Shown piece after piece: positions 31,492 through 43,276 of a stretch of 64,000 nucleotides of DNA (positions within the stretch are counted from its first letter, which is position 1; each line of letters starts with the position of its first letter). Under the pieces are notes generated by a model. It was not told where the DNA came from. It ran no database searches and saw nothing but the letters and a program-made list of their open reading frames with translations. The translations under genes were made by a program, and so were the position numbers. The DNA is from Zea mays. Lineage: Eukaryota > Streptophyta > Magnoliopsida > Poales > Poaceae. The DNA lies in contig NC_050096.1 in the NCBI RefSeq assembly GCF_902167145.1, positions 82,766,683-82,830,682 of the forward strand, written 5' to 3'.

Positions 31492-33302
31492 TCACCAGTT
31501 AGGAGGAGGCTGATAAGGAGCAAAGAAGTGGTGCGCCAGGTGAGAGGCAAAGTGTTCTTCCCCAGACTGATCCGAGGGAGGAGCACTGCCAGAAGGATCC
31601 TGGGCGGAGGGTGAGAGGATGATTGACCCGGATCCCCGTGATAGGGAGGCGGGGCAAACTGCTCGCGATCATCAAAATAGGCTTCTTCTTCTTCGTCGTC
31701 TGCTGACATAAATGGCACCCCGTAGGCCTGCTGGTGCCACTCGTTGATCTCCGGGGGAGGAGGATGGAGAGGCACGTCAGGCGAGCGAGGGGCGAAGGGG
31801 ATACCCATAGTGGAAGCTTGACGACGAAGGTTGTCGTCAGTCTCCCGCTGATGCCTTGCCACCTCATGTACATCAGCAGAAATGTTCCGGCACGTAGAGA
31901 AAAATGCCGCAAACCCGTGGGCCAAGCGGGCACCCATCCTTCGGCCACGACCTCGACCACGACCACGACCATGTGGCGTGGGAGATCCGTGGCCAGGGGA
32001 GGGACACGAGGCACCGGCAGCAGCAGCAGGACCAGCAGACGGACCCGCAGAGGTATGTGCACGGGAGCTGGAAGGGGCTTTCCTTAAGCACCCTGCTGGA
32101 TTGTTGGGATCAATCCAGAAAGGGGTATAGGATTGATGTCTTGTACCTTTATCATATCGAAACTGGGTCACAACTTCAATCATCTTCATGATAAAAGGTG
32201 CATGAAGACATCCCTTCAGTGGAAAGCAGGCAACATGGATGATTTCCTGCCAGATCATATCAAAGACATTGATACTCTCTGAGTTGCTGGGCTTCATGAA
32301 TGAGAGCAAAACCTTGCTCTCTCCAAGAATATTCATCTGATTACCTCCTTTAGGAATGAGGGTCATCCTGCTGAGGGAGTTGATGTATCTATAATACTTG
32401 TGCATGTTGGTGGACTCCCAATATTTCCCAGACTCAGAGAGATGAAGATCTCTGGCTTCATCTCTGGTAGGTTGGCGGAAATCATGGATCTTGATCTTAT
32501 CACCAGAAATATCATTGTTAGTGAATCCAAGAATGTGAGCAAACCGACGGTAGCTCACCTTGTACCAATTGCCTTCAATGTAGAAGTTCAGATAAGGATA
32601 GTTGTATGGACTTTCCTCGTCAGCTGGCTTGATCCACAGAGTTGAGTAAAACTGGGCAATGACTTCATCATTCCAATCATATTGGAATGTCATTATACTC
32701 TTCAACTTCTTTCTTTCACATGCCCTCAATGTCTGTGTCATCTCTGGGTCCCCAATGGCCTCACATCCTTCCCAGTTGATATAGCGTTGAAGCAGTATGG
32801 GTTGATGTTTCTTGGGGAGGATCACAGAATTGTAAAAATCCACATGATGAAGCGTCCAAAAACGGTTCCCATCAATCCTGGCATCACGAATGCGCAATGC
32901 AGGATTCTGGAAACGGAGATCCTAAAGGAGAGCAGAACCTCCACTGGCAGTGAAATCAGTTACTGGCTCATTGCCAGCACGCCGAGCCTCCGCCCGGTGG
33001 AGGACCAACCCTCGAATAACAGGGGCGTGGGCAGGGGGCAGATCAATTTCATCATCTTTCCCGCCTTCATCATCACTTGTAGCTTCCCACGCCTGCGGAT
33101 TTGTCGCGGGTCGGGACCGACCGGAGGGATTCCGGGTTGTCTGACCGCGAGCTCCTTGAGACCCGGAGGCCTCACCACCTTGCATGGCGTTGCCACTTCC
33201 TCGCCCACGCTTGGATCTAGAGCGTGGGGGAGTATCTCCATGAATTTCTTGGTCGTCAGAGGAGTCGGATTCAACCACAGAAGGATTCCTCCGACGCACC
33301 AT
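31492..33302 (-). pseudogene. Sirevirus env-like ORF (one stop, one frameshift)
   Basis: A long minus-strand frame lies between pol and the 3' LTR, the position of the env-like third ORF of Sireviruses. It starts at an ATG at 33302-33300 after an upstream open stretch. It has an acidic Ser/Asp-rich and Arg/Gly-rich N-terminal third, a central conserved globular region, and a Gly/Ala/Pro-rich then acidic C-terminus. Lesions: an in-frame TAG near 32920 and a frame change near 31625, with the other frame ending at TGA 31492-31494. No convincing signal peptide or fusion-type membrane anchor is visible, so an envelope function is not supported by what I can see. The 'env-like' label is positional. 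Confidence 0.65.
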
Positions 33303-34223
33303 CCAAAAAAAATAGAACCTATGATGAGCAAGGATCAAACACGTTTGAGTAGAGACGCGTATGATATTGAGCATGCACTTCAACCATTCATATGAGCGGT
33401 TCAACTACAATGAACAATATCAAACCGCTAAACTCTAACAATGTTCATGACAAATGAAGATAATCTAAGTGTTGCAAGCACCTAAACTAAAATGTACCCA
33501 AAGAATGATACACTAGATAATCAAGAACGAGTGGGATCGAGTAAAAAGAAATGAAATAGGGCAATACCTCGATCCGGAGTTTGAATCAAGAAATCCCAAC
33601 AAGATCGAGGGAGATGATGGAGAACGCCGGGATGAACGGATCTCCAACAAATCTTCCAAAGATGAGAGGGCACAAGTGGGTTTTTGGAGTGGAGAAAGTG
33701 TGAAGGAGGGAGGAAAAAGAGTGGGCGGCGACGGCTGGAAAGAGAAACTGAGAAGAAGAGAAGAGAGGAGGGGGAGAGAAATAGGGGAGGCGTCGGCCGG
33801 TCAAAAGACAGAAAACCGGTTCAACCGGTTATAAAACCAGTTCAACCGGTTTCTGGTCAGACTGCGCAGTAAAAGCGCGCAGAAAAAGGCATTGACTACG
33901 CGGAATTTCTGGCAGACTGACAGCGCAGACTACAAAACTGACAGCGCAGACTGCGGCACAGACTGACAGCACGGACGCGGAGGTGGTCAAAACCGGTTCA
34001 ACCGGTTTTTATACCGGTTCAACCGGTTTCCACCAGGGGAAAACCGGTTGAGTGACCTACTCAGCCGATTCACTCAACCTGTTTCCAGATATTGCCCGGA
34101 AGGGCTATAATAGCACTTAGCAAATATGACATGAGTGATTTTAATGATAAAAATAGTATTTCTCATGACATATTGCACAAACAATCAATTTACATCCATC
34201 AAACTTGATCAAAATTTTAGTTA
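33303..34223 (-). other. Sirevirus 1 spacer between pol and env-like gene
   Basis: This 920-bp interval has no gene. Its right half (33805-34085) contains LTR-like palindromes, annotated separately. Its left half is purine-rich on the plus strand (33680-33790) and may be the 5' leader of an env transcript. Confidence 0.5.
33805..34085 (-). promoter_or_regulatory. LTR-like palindrome cluster upstream of the env-like ORF
   Basis: AACCGGTTCAACCGGTT motifs occur at 33812-33830, 33836-33852 and 33988-34030. After the last, ACCGGTTTCCACCAGGGG and CCTACTCAGCCG follow, both found in the LTRs at 30338-30378. The block therefore resembles the LTR regulatory region but lies internally, between pol and env. 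It may be an internal promoter or enhancer for env. That role is an inference from the sequence match. Confidence 0.5.
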
Positions 34224-35574
34224 TTAAGACACGTTTCGAGAATCCAAGATATTTAGCTCACTCCTAAGAAAGCAAAACCTAGTCTCATCGAGGGATTTTG
34301 TGAAGATATCGGCTAGTTGATTTTCGGTGCTCACATGAAACAATTCGATATCTCCTTTGGCTTCGTGGTCTCTCAAGAAATGGTGTCTGATGTCAATATG
34401 TTTAGTTCTAGAGTGTTGCACCAGATTGTTTGCAAGTTTTATGGCACTCTCATTGTCACACAAAAGTGGAATTTTGTTAAACTCACAACCAAAATCTCTA
34501 AGGGTTTGCTTCATCCATAACAACTGTGCACAACATGCCCTAGCTGCTATGTACTCAGCTTCTGCAGTGGAAAGTGCAACACAATTTTGTTTCTTGGAAC
34601 TCCATGACACTAAGGACTGCCCAAGGAATTGGCAAGTCCCAGTAGTGCTTTTTCGATCTACTTTGCAACCAGCATAATCTGAGTCAGAGTAGCCAAGTAA
34701 ATCAAAAAGGGAGCCTTTGGGATACCATAATCCTAGGTTTTGGGTGTGGACTAAGTATCTTAGAATTCTCTTAACGGCTACAAGATGGCAATCTTTAGGG
34801 TTCGCTTGAAAGCGTGCACACATGCAAACACTCAACATTATATCAGGTCTAGATGCACATAAGTAAAGTAGTGACCCTATCATTGATCTATATAATTTTT
34901 GATCTACAGGTTTACCTTCCTCATTTAGGTCGAGATGTCCATTTGATGACATTTGAGTCTTGGCGTGTTTTGCCTTTTCCATGCCAAACTTCTTGAGCAT
35001 ATCTTGTGTATATTTGGTTTGGCATAGAAAAGTACCTTCCTTGAGCTGTTTGACTTGAAATCCCAGGAAGTATTTAAGCTCGCCCATCATAGACATCTCA
35101 AACCTATTCGTCATTACTTTGCTAAACTCTTCACAAAATTTTTCATTAGTACTACCAAATATAATGTCATCAACATATATTTGGCACACAAATAATTCAT
35201 TGTCAACTTTGCGAGTAAATAATGTAGAGTCAGCTTTTCCTATTGTAAACCCATTCTTAATTAAAAAATCTTTAAGGCAGTCATACCAAGCTCTAGGGGC
35301 TTGTTTAAGCTCATAGAGTGCCTTGTGAAGTAGATAAACATGGTTTGGCTTCTTTGGATCTTCAAAGCCCGGTGGTTGCTCCACATAGACCCTCTCTTGT
35401 AGTGGTCCATTTAGAAATGCGCTCTTGACATCCATTTGATATAGTTTGAAATCATGGTTAGTAGCATAGGCAATTAATATTCTAATTGACTCTAACCTTG
35501 CTACTGGCGCATATGTTTCACCAAAATCAAGTCCTTCCACTTGAGTGTAGCCTTGGGCAACCAACCGTGCTTTG
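34224..35574 (-). pseudogene. pol: Sirevirus 1 pol, 3' part: RT and RNase H
   Basis: The frame is open for 446 codons. It carries RT motifs ([41 protein letters not shown]) and RNase H ([55 protein letters not shown]), ending DSRNVS. The YVDD catalytic motif is intact. Its 5' end is cut by the nested element at the CTTTG target site. Removing that element would join it to the RT start at 44565 without frame change. Confidence 0.92.
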
Positions 35575-36841
35575 TGAAAGGGAAATGTGCCCTTGGGCCA
35601 TTTCTAAGTATTTTGGTGATTTAGTGTCCAACACAAGTGCCTAAGTGTTAAATGGTGGACAAAGTACAAATCAAGTATAAAGGTATGTTTCTCAGACTTA
35701 GTACATTGTTTTAGAGACTAATGTATTGTGTCTAAGTGCTGGAAACAAGAAAAATCAAGTTGAAATTAAAGATGGCTTTATTCAGCCAAAGTCAGCTCTG
35801 TCTGGGTGCACCGGACTGTCCGGTGGTGCACCGGACAGTGTCCGGTGGTGCAGGCTGGCTCAGGCGAACTTGCTGCTCTCGGGAAGTGATTAACGGCGTA
35901 CGGCTATAATTCACCGGACTGTCCGGTGTGCACCGGACTGTCCGGTGAGCCAACGGTCGGCCGGGCCAACGGTCGGCCGGGCCAACGGTCGGCCGGGCCA
36001 ACGGCCGGTCGCGCGATTCGCGCGAGACACGTGGCCGAGCCAACGGTCGGAAGGGGGCACCAGACTGTCCGGTGTGCACCGGACAGTGTCCAGTGCGCCA
36101 ACGGCTCCAAAGCGCCAACGGTCGGCTTCGCCAAATAAGGAAGGAGATCCGCACCGGACAGTGTCCGGTGCGCCAGGCGACAGAAGGCAAGAATTGCCTT
36201 CCTGGAATGCACTCAACGGCTCCTAGCTGCCTTGGGGCTATAAAAGGGACCCCTAGGCGCATCGAGGAGTACACCAAGCATTCTCTAAGCATTCCTAAGC
36301 ACCAAGACTTCGATTCCGCGCATTTGATTCTTTGCGATAGCAATTAGAGCTCCATTTGAGTTGTGAACTCGCTGAGTTATGTTGTGAGCTCTTGTTGCGA
36401 CTTGTGTGCGTGTTGGTACTCTTATTTCATGTCTTGTGTGAGTTGCTCATCCCTCCCTTACTCTGTGCTTCTTTGTGAACATCAAAGTGTAAGGGCGAGA
36501 GGCTCCAAGTTGTGGAGATTCCTCGCAAGTGGGATATAGTAAAGTGAAAGCAAAACTCTGTGGTATTCAAGTGGGTCTTTGGACCGCTTGAAAGGGGTTG
36601 ATTGCAACCCTCGTCCGTTGGGACGCCACAACGTGGAGTAGGCAAGTGTTGGACTTGGCCGAACCACGGGATAAACCACTGTGCCATCTCTGTGTTGATA
36701 TCTTTGTGGTTATCGTGTTGTGCAAGCTCTCCTCTCTAGCCACTTGGCTTAATTGTGCTAACTCCTAATCAAGTTTTAGGGATTAAGTTTCAAGTTTTTA
36801 CAGGATCACCTATTCAACCCCCCCCCCTCTAGGTGCTCTCA
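35575..36841 (+). repeat. 5' LTR of Sirevirus 2
   Basis: The TATA box (TATAAAAGG) is at 36239-36247. Palindromes of the type ACCGGACTGTCCGGT cluster at 35808-35845, 35912-35945 and 36065-36175, and GCCAACGGTCGGCCGG is repeated three times around 35948-36000. Confidence 0.95.
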
Positions 36842-36842
36842 A

Positions 36843-36854
36843 TTGGTATCAGAG
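36843..36854 (+). other. Primer-binding site of Sirevirus 2
   Basis: TTGGTATCAGAG, complementary to the 3' end of initiator Met-tRNA, lies one base after the LTR end. Confidence 0.9.
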
Positions 36855-36891
36855 TCGTTCTCTTCAAGAAAGGGACTAATCGCCCGAAGAG

Positions 36892-39273
36892 ATGGATCCT
36901 AAGGGCAAGGGGATTATGATCAATGATAAGGAGAAGGAGTCCTTTGTCAACGAGCCTAAAGATGACAAGCCTACTGACTCGGGCTCGGGCCACAAACGAA
37001 GAGATGGGAAGAAGAAGAAGACGAGGCGCATCAAGGAGATCGTCTACTACGACGACAGCGACGAGTCCTCTTCTTCCCAAAAGGACGACGACAACGACTA
37101 TGAGAAAAAGAAGACGGTTAATTCAAACTTCTCTTTTGATTATTCTCGTATTCCTCAAAGTACCAATGCTCATTTACTCTCCATTCCACTTGGTAAACCT
37201 CCTCATTTTGATGGAGAGGACTACAGATTTTGGAGTCACAAAATGCGTAGTCACTTGTTCTCTCTCCATCCTAGTATATGGGAGATAGTAGAGAGTGGAA
37301 TGAAATTTGATAGCTCGGATAGTCCTTTGTTTATCAATGAACAGATTCATAAAAATGCACAAGCTACTACTGTGTTGTTAGCCTCATTATGCAGGGACGA
37401 GTATCATAAGGTGAGCGGCTTGGACAATGCCAAGCAGATCTGGGACACCCTCAAAATCTCACATGAGGGGAACGACGTCACCATGCTCACCAAGATGGAG
37501 TTGGTGGAAGGCGAACTCGGGAGATTCACGATGATAAGAGGGGAGGAGCCAACCCAGACGTACAACAGGCTAAAGACCCTCGTCAACAAGATAAGGAGCT
37601 ATGGAAGCACGCGATGGACGGACCACGACGTCGTCCGCCTAATGCTAAGGTCCTTTACTGTACTTGATCCATATCTGGTAAACAATATTCGTGAAAATCC
37701 TAGGTACACCAAGATGTCGCCCGAAGAAATTCTTGGGAAATTTGTAAGCGGGCGGATGATGATCAAGGAGGCGAGATACATGGATGATGCATTGAATGGC
37801 CCAATCCACGAGCCTCAAACCGTTGCTCTCAAAGCGACAAGGAGCAAGGAGGCACTACCTAGCAAGGTGGCGCAAATTGAAGCGGCCGGGCTTAATGAGG
37901 AAGAAATGGCCCTTATCATCAAGCGGTTCAAGACGGCGCTAAAGGGTCGCAAGGAGCACCACAACAAGAACAAGACGAAGGGGAAGCGCTCCTGCTTCAA
38001 ATGTGGTAAGATTGGTCATTTTATCGCTAATTGTCCCGATAATGATAGTGACCAGGAAAAGAAGAGTGGAAAGTGGGAAAAGAAGAAGAACTACAAGAAG
38101 GCAAAGGGCGAGGCACATCTTGGAAAGGAGTGGGATTCGGATTGCTCCTCGTCCGACTCCAACAACGAAGGACTCGCCGCCACCGCCTTCAACAAGTCAT
38201 CCCTCTTCCCCAACGAGCATCACACATGCCTCATGGCAAAGGAGAAGAAGGTATGTACTCGAAACAATACTACTTATGCTTCTTCAAGCGAGGATGAGTC
38301 TAGTGATGATGATGAAATAGACTATTCATGCTTATTCAAGGGCTTAGATAGAACTAAGATAGATAAGATTAATGAATTGATTGATGCTTTGAATGATAAG
38401 AATAGATTACTAGAAAAACAAGAAGACCTTTTATATGAAGAGCATGATAAATTTGTTAGTGCACAAAATTCTCTTGCTCTAGAAGTTAAAAGGAATGAAA
38501 TGCTCTCTTGTGAACTATCTACTTGTCATGAAACCATTTCTACTTTAAAAAGTGTAAATGATGATTTAAAAGTAGCAAGTAAATCTAACTCTTGTGTAGA
38601 ACATGTTATGATTTGCAATAGGTGCAAGGATTTTAATGTTGATGCTTGTAGTGAACACCTAGTTTGCATTTCTAAATTAAATGATGAAGTGGCTAGTCTT
38701 AATGCCCAACTTAATAAGACTAGCAAGAGTGAATTTGACAAGCTAAAATTTGCAAGGGATGCCTACACGATTGGTAGACACCCCTCAATTAAGGATGGTC
38801 TTGGCTTCAAGAGGGAAGTCAAGAACTTAACAAGCCATAAGGCTTCCATCTCCGCCAAGGACAAAGGGAAGCCTCCTATGGCTAGTAGTGCTCAAAAGAA
38901 CCATGCCTTCATGTATCATGATAGGAGACAGTCTAGAAATGGTTATAGAAGTTATGATGCTTTTGATTCTTATGCCATGGTTGCTTCTAGTTCTTCTATT
39001 ATGCATGATAGAAATTTAGCTAGGAGAAATGTTATTAATCACATGCCTAGAAGAAATGTTGTTCATGTGCCTAGGAAAACAAATAGTGAACCTTCTACAA
39101 TTTATTATGCTTTAAATGCTTCCTTTGCTATTTGTAGAAAGGATAGGAAGATAGTTGCTAGAAAATTAGGGGCAAAATGCAAGGGAGATAAAACTTGCAT
39201 TTGGGTCTCTAAGGCTATTTGTACTAACCTTGTAGGACCCAACATGAGTTGGGTACCTAAGACCCAAGCCTAA
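36892..39273 (+). CDS. gag: Gag of Sirevirus 2
   Basis: The 793-residue ORF opens [18 protein letters not shown]. It has an acidic/basic low-complexity N-terminus, a copia gag (UBN2-type) core at about residues 95-300 ([20 protein letters not shown]), and a CCHC zinc knuckle at about 368 ([14 protein letters not shown]). A long coiled-coil C-terminal extension with a late Cys cluster follows; such an extension is characteristic of Sireviruses. Gag forms the particle. The frame ends at TAA 39271-39273; pol continues in the +1 frame, so Gag-Pol needs a frameshift or another bypass. The ATG follows the PBS by 38 bp and is the first in the frame. Confidence 0.93.
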   Translation: MDPKGKGIMINDKEKESFVNEPKDDKPTDSGSGHKRRDGKKKKTRRIKEIVYYDDSDESSSSQKDDDNDYEKKKTVNSNFSFDYSRIPQSTNAHLLSIPLGKPPHFDGEDYRFWSHKMRSHLFSLHPSIWEIVESGMKFDSSDSPLFINEQIHKNAQATTVLLASLCRDEYHKVSGLDNAKQIWDTLKISHEGNDVTMLTKMELVEGELGRFTMIRGEEPTQTYNRLKTLVNKIRSYGSTRWTDHDVVRLMLRSFTVLDPYLVNNIRENPRYTKMSPEEILGKFVSGRMMIKEARYMDDALNGPIHEPQTVALKATRSKEALPSKVAQIEAAGLNEEEMALIIKRFKTALKGRKEHHNKNKTKGKRSCFKCGKIGHFIANCPDNDSDQEKKSGKWEKKKNYKKAKGEAHLGKEWDSDCSSSDSNNEGLAATAFNKSSLFPNEHHTCLMAKEKKVCTRNNTTYASSSEDESSDDDEIDYSCLFKGLDRTKIDKINELIDALNDKNRLLEKQEDLLYEEHDKFVSAQNSLALEVKRNEMLSCELSTCHETISTLKSVNDDLKVASKSNSCVEHVMICNRCKDFNVDACSEHLVCISKLNDEVASLNAQLNKTSKSEFDKLKFARDAYTIGRHPSIKDGLGFKREVKNLTSHKASISAKDKGKPPMASSAQKNHAFMYHDRRQSRNGYRSYDAFDSYAMVASSSSIMHDRNLARRNVINHMPRRNVVHVPRKTNSEPSTIYYALNASFAICRKDRKIVARKLGAKCKGDKTCIWVSKAICTNLVGPNMSWVPKTQA

Positions 39274-39280
39274 ATTTGCC

Positions 39281-42200
39281 TTGCAGGTTTATGCATCCGG
39301 GGGCTCTAGCTGGATTATCGACAGCGGATGCACAAACCACATGACGGGGGAAAAGAGGATGTTCTCTTCCTATGTCAAGAACAAGGATCCCCAAGATTCA
39401 ATCATATTCGGTGATGGGAACCAAGGCAAGGTTAAAGGCTTAGGCAAGATTGCAATCTCAAATGAGCACTCTATTTCTAATGTATTCTTAGTTGAGTCGC
39501 TTGGATATAATTTGTTATCCGTAAGTCAATTATGTAATATGGGATATAATTGTCTATTCACAAATGTAGATGTGTCTGTCTTTAGAAGAAGTGATGGTTC
39601 ATTAGCTTTTAAGGGTGTATTAGACGGCAAACTCTATTTAGTTGATTTTGCAAAAGAGGAGGCCGGTCTAGATGCATGCTTAATTGCTAAGACTAGCATG
39701 GGTTGGTTGTGGCATCGCCGCTTAGCACATGTGGGGATGAAGAACCTTCACAAGCTTCTAAAGGGAGAACACGTGATAGGTCTAACTAATGTTACTTTCG
39801 AAAAGGATAGACCTTGTGCAGCGTGTCAAGCAGGTAAACAGGTGGGAAGCTCTCATCATGCCAAGAATGTGATGACAACATCAAGACCCCTGGAGTTACT
39901 TCATATGGACCTCTTCGGACCCGTCGCCTATCTAAGCATAGGAGGAAGTAAGTATGGTCTTGTTATAGTTGATGATTTTTCCCGCTTCACTTGGGTATTC
40001 TTTTTGCAGGATAAATCTAAAACCCAAGGGACCCTCAAGCGCTTCCTAAGGAGAGCTCAAAACGAGTTTGAGCTCAAGGTGAAGAAGATAAGGAGCGACA
40101 ATGGGTCCAAGTTCAAGAACCTTCAAGTGGAGGAGTATCTTGAGGAAGAAGGAATCAAGCACGAGTTCTCCGCTCCCTACACACCACAGCAAAATGGTGT
40201 GGTAGAGAGGAAGAACAGGACGCTTATAGACATGGCGAGGACGATGCTTGGAGAGTTCAAGACCCCCGAGCGCTTTTGGTCGGAAGCCATGAACACGGCT
40301 TGCCACGCCATCAACCGGGTCTACCTTCATCGCCTCCTCAAGAAGACTTCGTATGAGCTACTAACCGGTAACAAACCCAATGTTTCGTATTTTCGAGTTT
40401 TTGGGAGTAAATGCTACATTCTAGTGAAGAAGGGTAAGAATTCCAAATTTGCTCCCAAAGCGGTAGAAGGGTTTTTGTTAGGTTATGACTCAAATACAAA
40501 GGCGTATAGGGTCTTCAACAAATCATCGGGTTTGGTTGAAGTCTCTAGCGACGTTGTATTTGATGAGACTAATGGCTCTCCAAGAGAGCAAGTTGTTGAT
40601 CTTGATGATGTAGATGAAGAAGACGTTCCAACGGCCGCAATACGCACCATGGCGATTGGAGATGTGCGGCCACAGGAACAAAATGAGCAAGATCAACCTT
40701 CTTCCTCAACAATGGTGCATCCCCCAACTCAAGATGATGAACAGGTTCATCAAGAGGAGACGTGTGATCAAGGGGGAGCACAAAATGATCATGTAATAGA
40801 GGAAGAAGCACAACAGGCACCTCAAACTCAAGTCCAAGCGATGATTCAAAGGGATCATCCCGTCGACCAGATTTTGGGTGACATTAGCAAGGGAGTAACT
40901 ACTCGGTCTCGATTAGTTAATTTTTGTGAGCATTACTCCTTTGTCTCTTCTATTGAGCCTTTCAGGGTAGAGGAGGCCTTGCTAGATCCGGACTGGGTGT
41001 TGGCCATGCAGGAGGAGCTCAACAACTTCAAAAGAAATGAAATTTGGACACTGGTGCCTCGTCCCAAGCAAAATGTCGTGGGAACCAAGTGGGTGTTCCG
41101 CAACAAACAAGACGAGCATGGGGTGGTGACAAGGAACAAGGCACGACTTGTGGCAAAAGGTTATGCCCAAGTCGCAGGTTTGGACTTTGAGGAGACTTTT
41201 GCTCCTGTGGCTAGGCTAGAGTCCATTCGTATTTTGCTAGCATATGCCGCTCACCATTCTTTCAGGTTGTTCCAAATGGATGTGAAGAGCATTTTCCTCA
41301 ACGGGCCAATCAAGGAGGAGGTGTACGTAGAGCAACCCCCTGGCTTCGAGGACGAACGGTACCCCGACCACGTGTGTAAGCTCTCTAAGGCACTCTATGG
41401 ACTTAAGCAAGCCCCAAGAGCATGGTATGAATGCCTTAGAGACTTTTTAATTGCTAATGCTTTCAAGGTTGGGAAAGCCGATCCAACTCTTTTTACTAAG
41501 ACTTGTGATGGTGATCTTTTTGTGTGCCAAATTTATATTGATGACATAATATTTGGTTCTACTAATCAAAAGTCTTGTGAAGAGTTTAGCAGGGTGATGA
41601 CTCAAAAGTTTGAGATGTCGATGATGGGCGAGTTAAGCTATTTCCTTGGGTTCCAAGTGAGGCAACTCAAGGATGGCACCTTCATCTCCCAAACGAAGTA
41701 CACACAAGACTTGATCAAGCGGTTTGGGATGAAGGACGCCAAGCCCGCAAAGACTCCAATGGGAACCGACGGACACACCGACCTCAACAAAGGAGGTAAG
41801 TCCGTTGATCAAAAAGCATACCGGTCTATGATAGGGTCTTTACTTTATTTATGTGCTAGTAGACCGGATATTATGCTTAGCGTATGCATGTGTGCTAGAT
41901 TTCAATCCGATCCAAGGGAATGTCACTTAGTGGCGGTGAAGCGAATTCTTAGATATTTAGTCGCTACGCCTTGCTTCGGGATCTGGTATCCAAAGGGGTC
42001 TACCTTTGACTTGATTGGATATTCAGACTCCGACTATGCTGGATGTAAGGTCGATAGGAAGAGTACATCGGGGACGTGCCAATTCTTAGGAAGGTCCCTG
42101 GTGTCATGGAGTTCTAAGAAACAAACTTTCGTTGCCCTATCCACCGCTGAGGCCGAGTATGTTGCCGCAGGACAGTGTTGCGCGCGACTACTTTGGATGA

Positions 42201-42487
42201 GGCTAACCCTCAGTGACTTTGGCTACAATTTGAGCAAAGTCCCACTTCTATGTGATAATGAGAGTGCCATCCGCATGGCGGATAATCCTGTTGAATACAG
42301 CCGCACAAAGCACATAGACATCTGGCATCACTTTTTGAGAGACCACCAGCAAAAGGGAGATATCGAAGTGTTTCATGTTAGCTCCGAGAACCAGCTAGCG
42401 GATATCTTTACCAAGCCTTTAGATGAGCAGACCTTTTGCAAGTTGCGTAGTGAGCTAAATGTCTTAGATTCGCGAAACTTGGATTGA
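39281..42487 (+). CDS. pol: Pol of Sirevirus 2: protease, integrase, RT, RNase H
   Basis: This is one uninterrupted frame of 1068 codons; the frame is open slightly further upstream, overlapping the gag end. Protease: [11 protein letters not shown] (~12-22). Integrase zinc finger: HRRLAHVG to CAACQ (~145-190). DDE core: [25 protein letters not shown] (~210, 270, 305). [10 protein letters not shown] (~603) to [12 protein letters not shown] (YIDD near 752). RNase [22 protein letters not shown]. Order PR-IN-RT-RH is copia-type. Two conserved positions are unusual: [10 protein letters not shown] where Ala is normal, and [12 protein letters not shown] where Arg is normal. There is no ATG at the start, as expected for a frameshift product. 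Confidence 0.94.
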   Translation: MQVYASGGSSWIIDSGCTNHMTGEKRMFSSYVKNKDPQDSIIFGDGNQGKVKGLGKIAISNEHSISNVFLVESLGYNLLSVSQLCNMGYNCLFTNVDVSVFRRSDGSLAFKGVLDGKLYLVDFAKEEAGLDACLIAKTSMGWLWHRRLAHVGMKNLHKLLKGEHVIGLTNVTFEKDRPCAACQAGKQVGSSHHAKNVMTTSRPLELLHMDLFGPVAYLSIGGSKYGLVIVDDFSRFTWVFFLQDKSKTQGTLKRFLRRAQNEFELKVKKIRSDNGSKFKNLQVEEYLEEEGIKHEFSAPYTPQQNGVVERKNRTLIDMARTMLGEFKTPERFWSEAMNTACHAINRVYLHRLLKKTSYELLTGNKPNVSYFRVFGSKCYILVKKGKNSKFAPKAVEGFLLGYDSNTKAYRVFNKSSGLVEVSSDVVFDETNGSPREQVVDLDDVDEEDVPTAAIRTMAIGDVRPQEQNEQDQPSSSTMVHPPTQDDEQVHQEETCDQGGAQNDHVIEEEAQQAPQTQVQAMIQRDHPVDQILGDISKGVTTRSRLVNFCEHYSFVSSIEPFRVEEALLDPDWVLAMQEELNNFKRNEIWTLVPRPKQNVVGTKWVFRNKQDEHGVVTRNKARLVAKGYAQVAGLDFEETFAPVARLESIRILLAYAAHHSFRLFQMDVKSIFLNGPIKEEVYVEQPPGFEDERYPDHVCKLSKALYGLKQAPRAWYECLRDFLIANAFKVGKADPTLFTKTCDGDLFVCQIYIDDIIFGSTNQKSCEEFSRVMTQKFEMSMMGELSYFLGFQVRQLKDGTFISQTKYTQDLIKRFGMKDAKPAKTPMGTDGHTDLNKGGKSVDQKAYRSMIGSLLYLCASRPDIMLSVCMCARFQSDPRECHLVAVKRILRYLVATPCFGIWYPKGSTFDLIGYSDSDYAGCKVDRKSTSGTCQFLGRSLVSWSSKKQTFVALSTAEAEYVAAGQCCARLLWMRLTLSDFGYNLSKVPLLCDNESAIRMADNPVEYSRTKHIDIWHHFLRDHQQKGDIEVFHVSSENQLADIFTKPLDEQTFCKLRSELNVLDSRNLD

Positions 42488-43276
42488 TTTATAGCATACA
42501 TGTGGTTATGCCTTTGATCATGTTCCTTATGCATTTTGTTGTTTATTTATGGTGCTCAAGTTGTACAAGCACTCCCCGGACCTCACAAGTCCATTTGCAA
42601 GTGATGCACATATTTAGGGGGAGATGTGCTACAACTTGACCCTTTGAGACTAATTGTGTGCTTGAGTTTGCTTAATTTAGTCTCAAAGGAGGTTTGAAAG
42701 GGAAAAGATGGACTTGGACCATGCAAGACTTCCACTGCACTCCGATGAAAGAGTAGCTTATTCCAAGTTCATCTTTGTACTCTTATTGCCTTTTTTACTC
42801 TTAGTTGAAGATTTTGGTGAGGCAATGGGGTTAAAGGGCCAAAATTGATCCCGTTTTGGTGTTTGATGCCAAAGGGGGAGAAAATAAGGCCAAAGAAATA
42901 AATGGATCAGCTACCAGTTGTGAATTTTGAAAATAGTAGAGTTAGAGTTTTTATTTGTCAAAATACTTTTGTTTGCCTCTTATTGTCAAAAGTTGGTCTC
43001 TTGTGGGGAGAAGGCTTAATTATGGGAAAAGGGGGAGTTTTTTGAACTCTTTGATCAATTGCTCTGGAAATATCTCTCTTTATGTTTCAACAAGTGTGTT
43101 TGACTTAGAGATAGGAAATTGAGTTTGATTTGCAAAAACAAACCAAGTGGTGCAAAGAATGATCCATATATGTCAAATTTGAATCAAAACATTTTGAGTT
43201 CTTATTTGAAGTGATTTTGCACTTGTTCTACTTGCTTTATGTTGTGTTGGCATAAATCACCAAAAAAGGGGGAGAT
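42488..43276 (+). other. Sirevirus 2 3' non-coding region and polypurine tracts
   Basis: No ORF is present. AAGGGGGAG-type purine tracts occur near 42614 (AGGGGGAGAT), 42883 (AAGGGGGAGAA), 43029 (AAAGGGGGAG) and finally 43265-43276 directly before the LTR. Repeated PPT-like copies in this interval are typical of Sireviruses. Confidence 0.75.

Noticed and set aside
35808..36175. CRISPR-like repeat array
   Set aside because: Palindromic repeats are irregularly spaced LTR elements in a plant nuclear genome; there are no regular spacers.
35792..36343. Several overlapping ORFs on both strands in the Sirevirus 2 LTR (and again at 43494-44069)
   Set aside because: Produced by the GGACTGTCC palindrome repeats; the same ORFs appear in both LTR copies and all frames.
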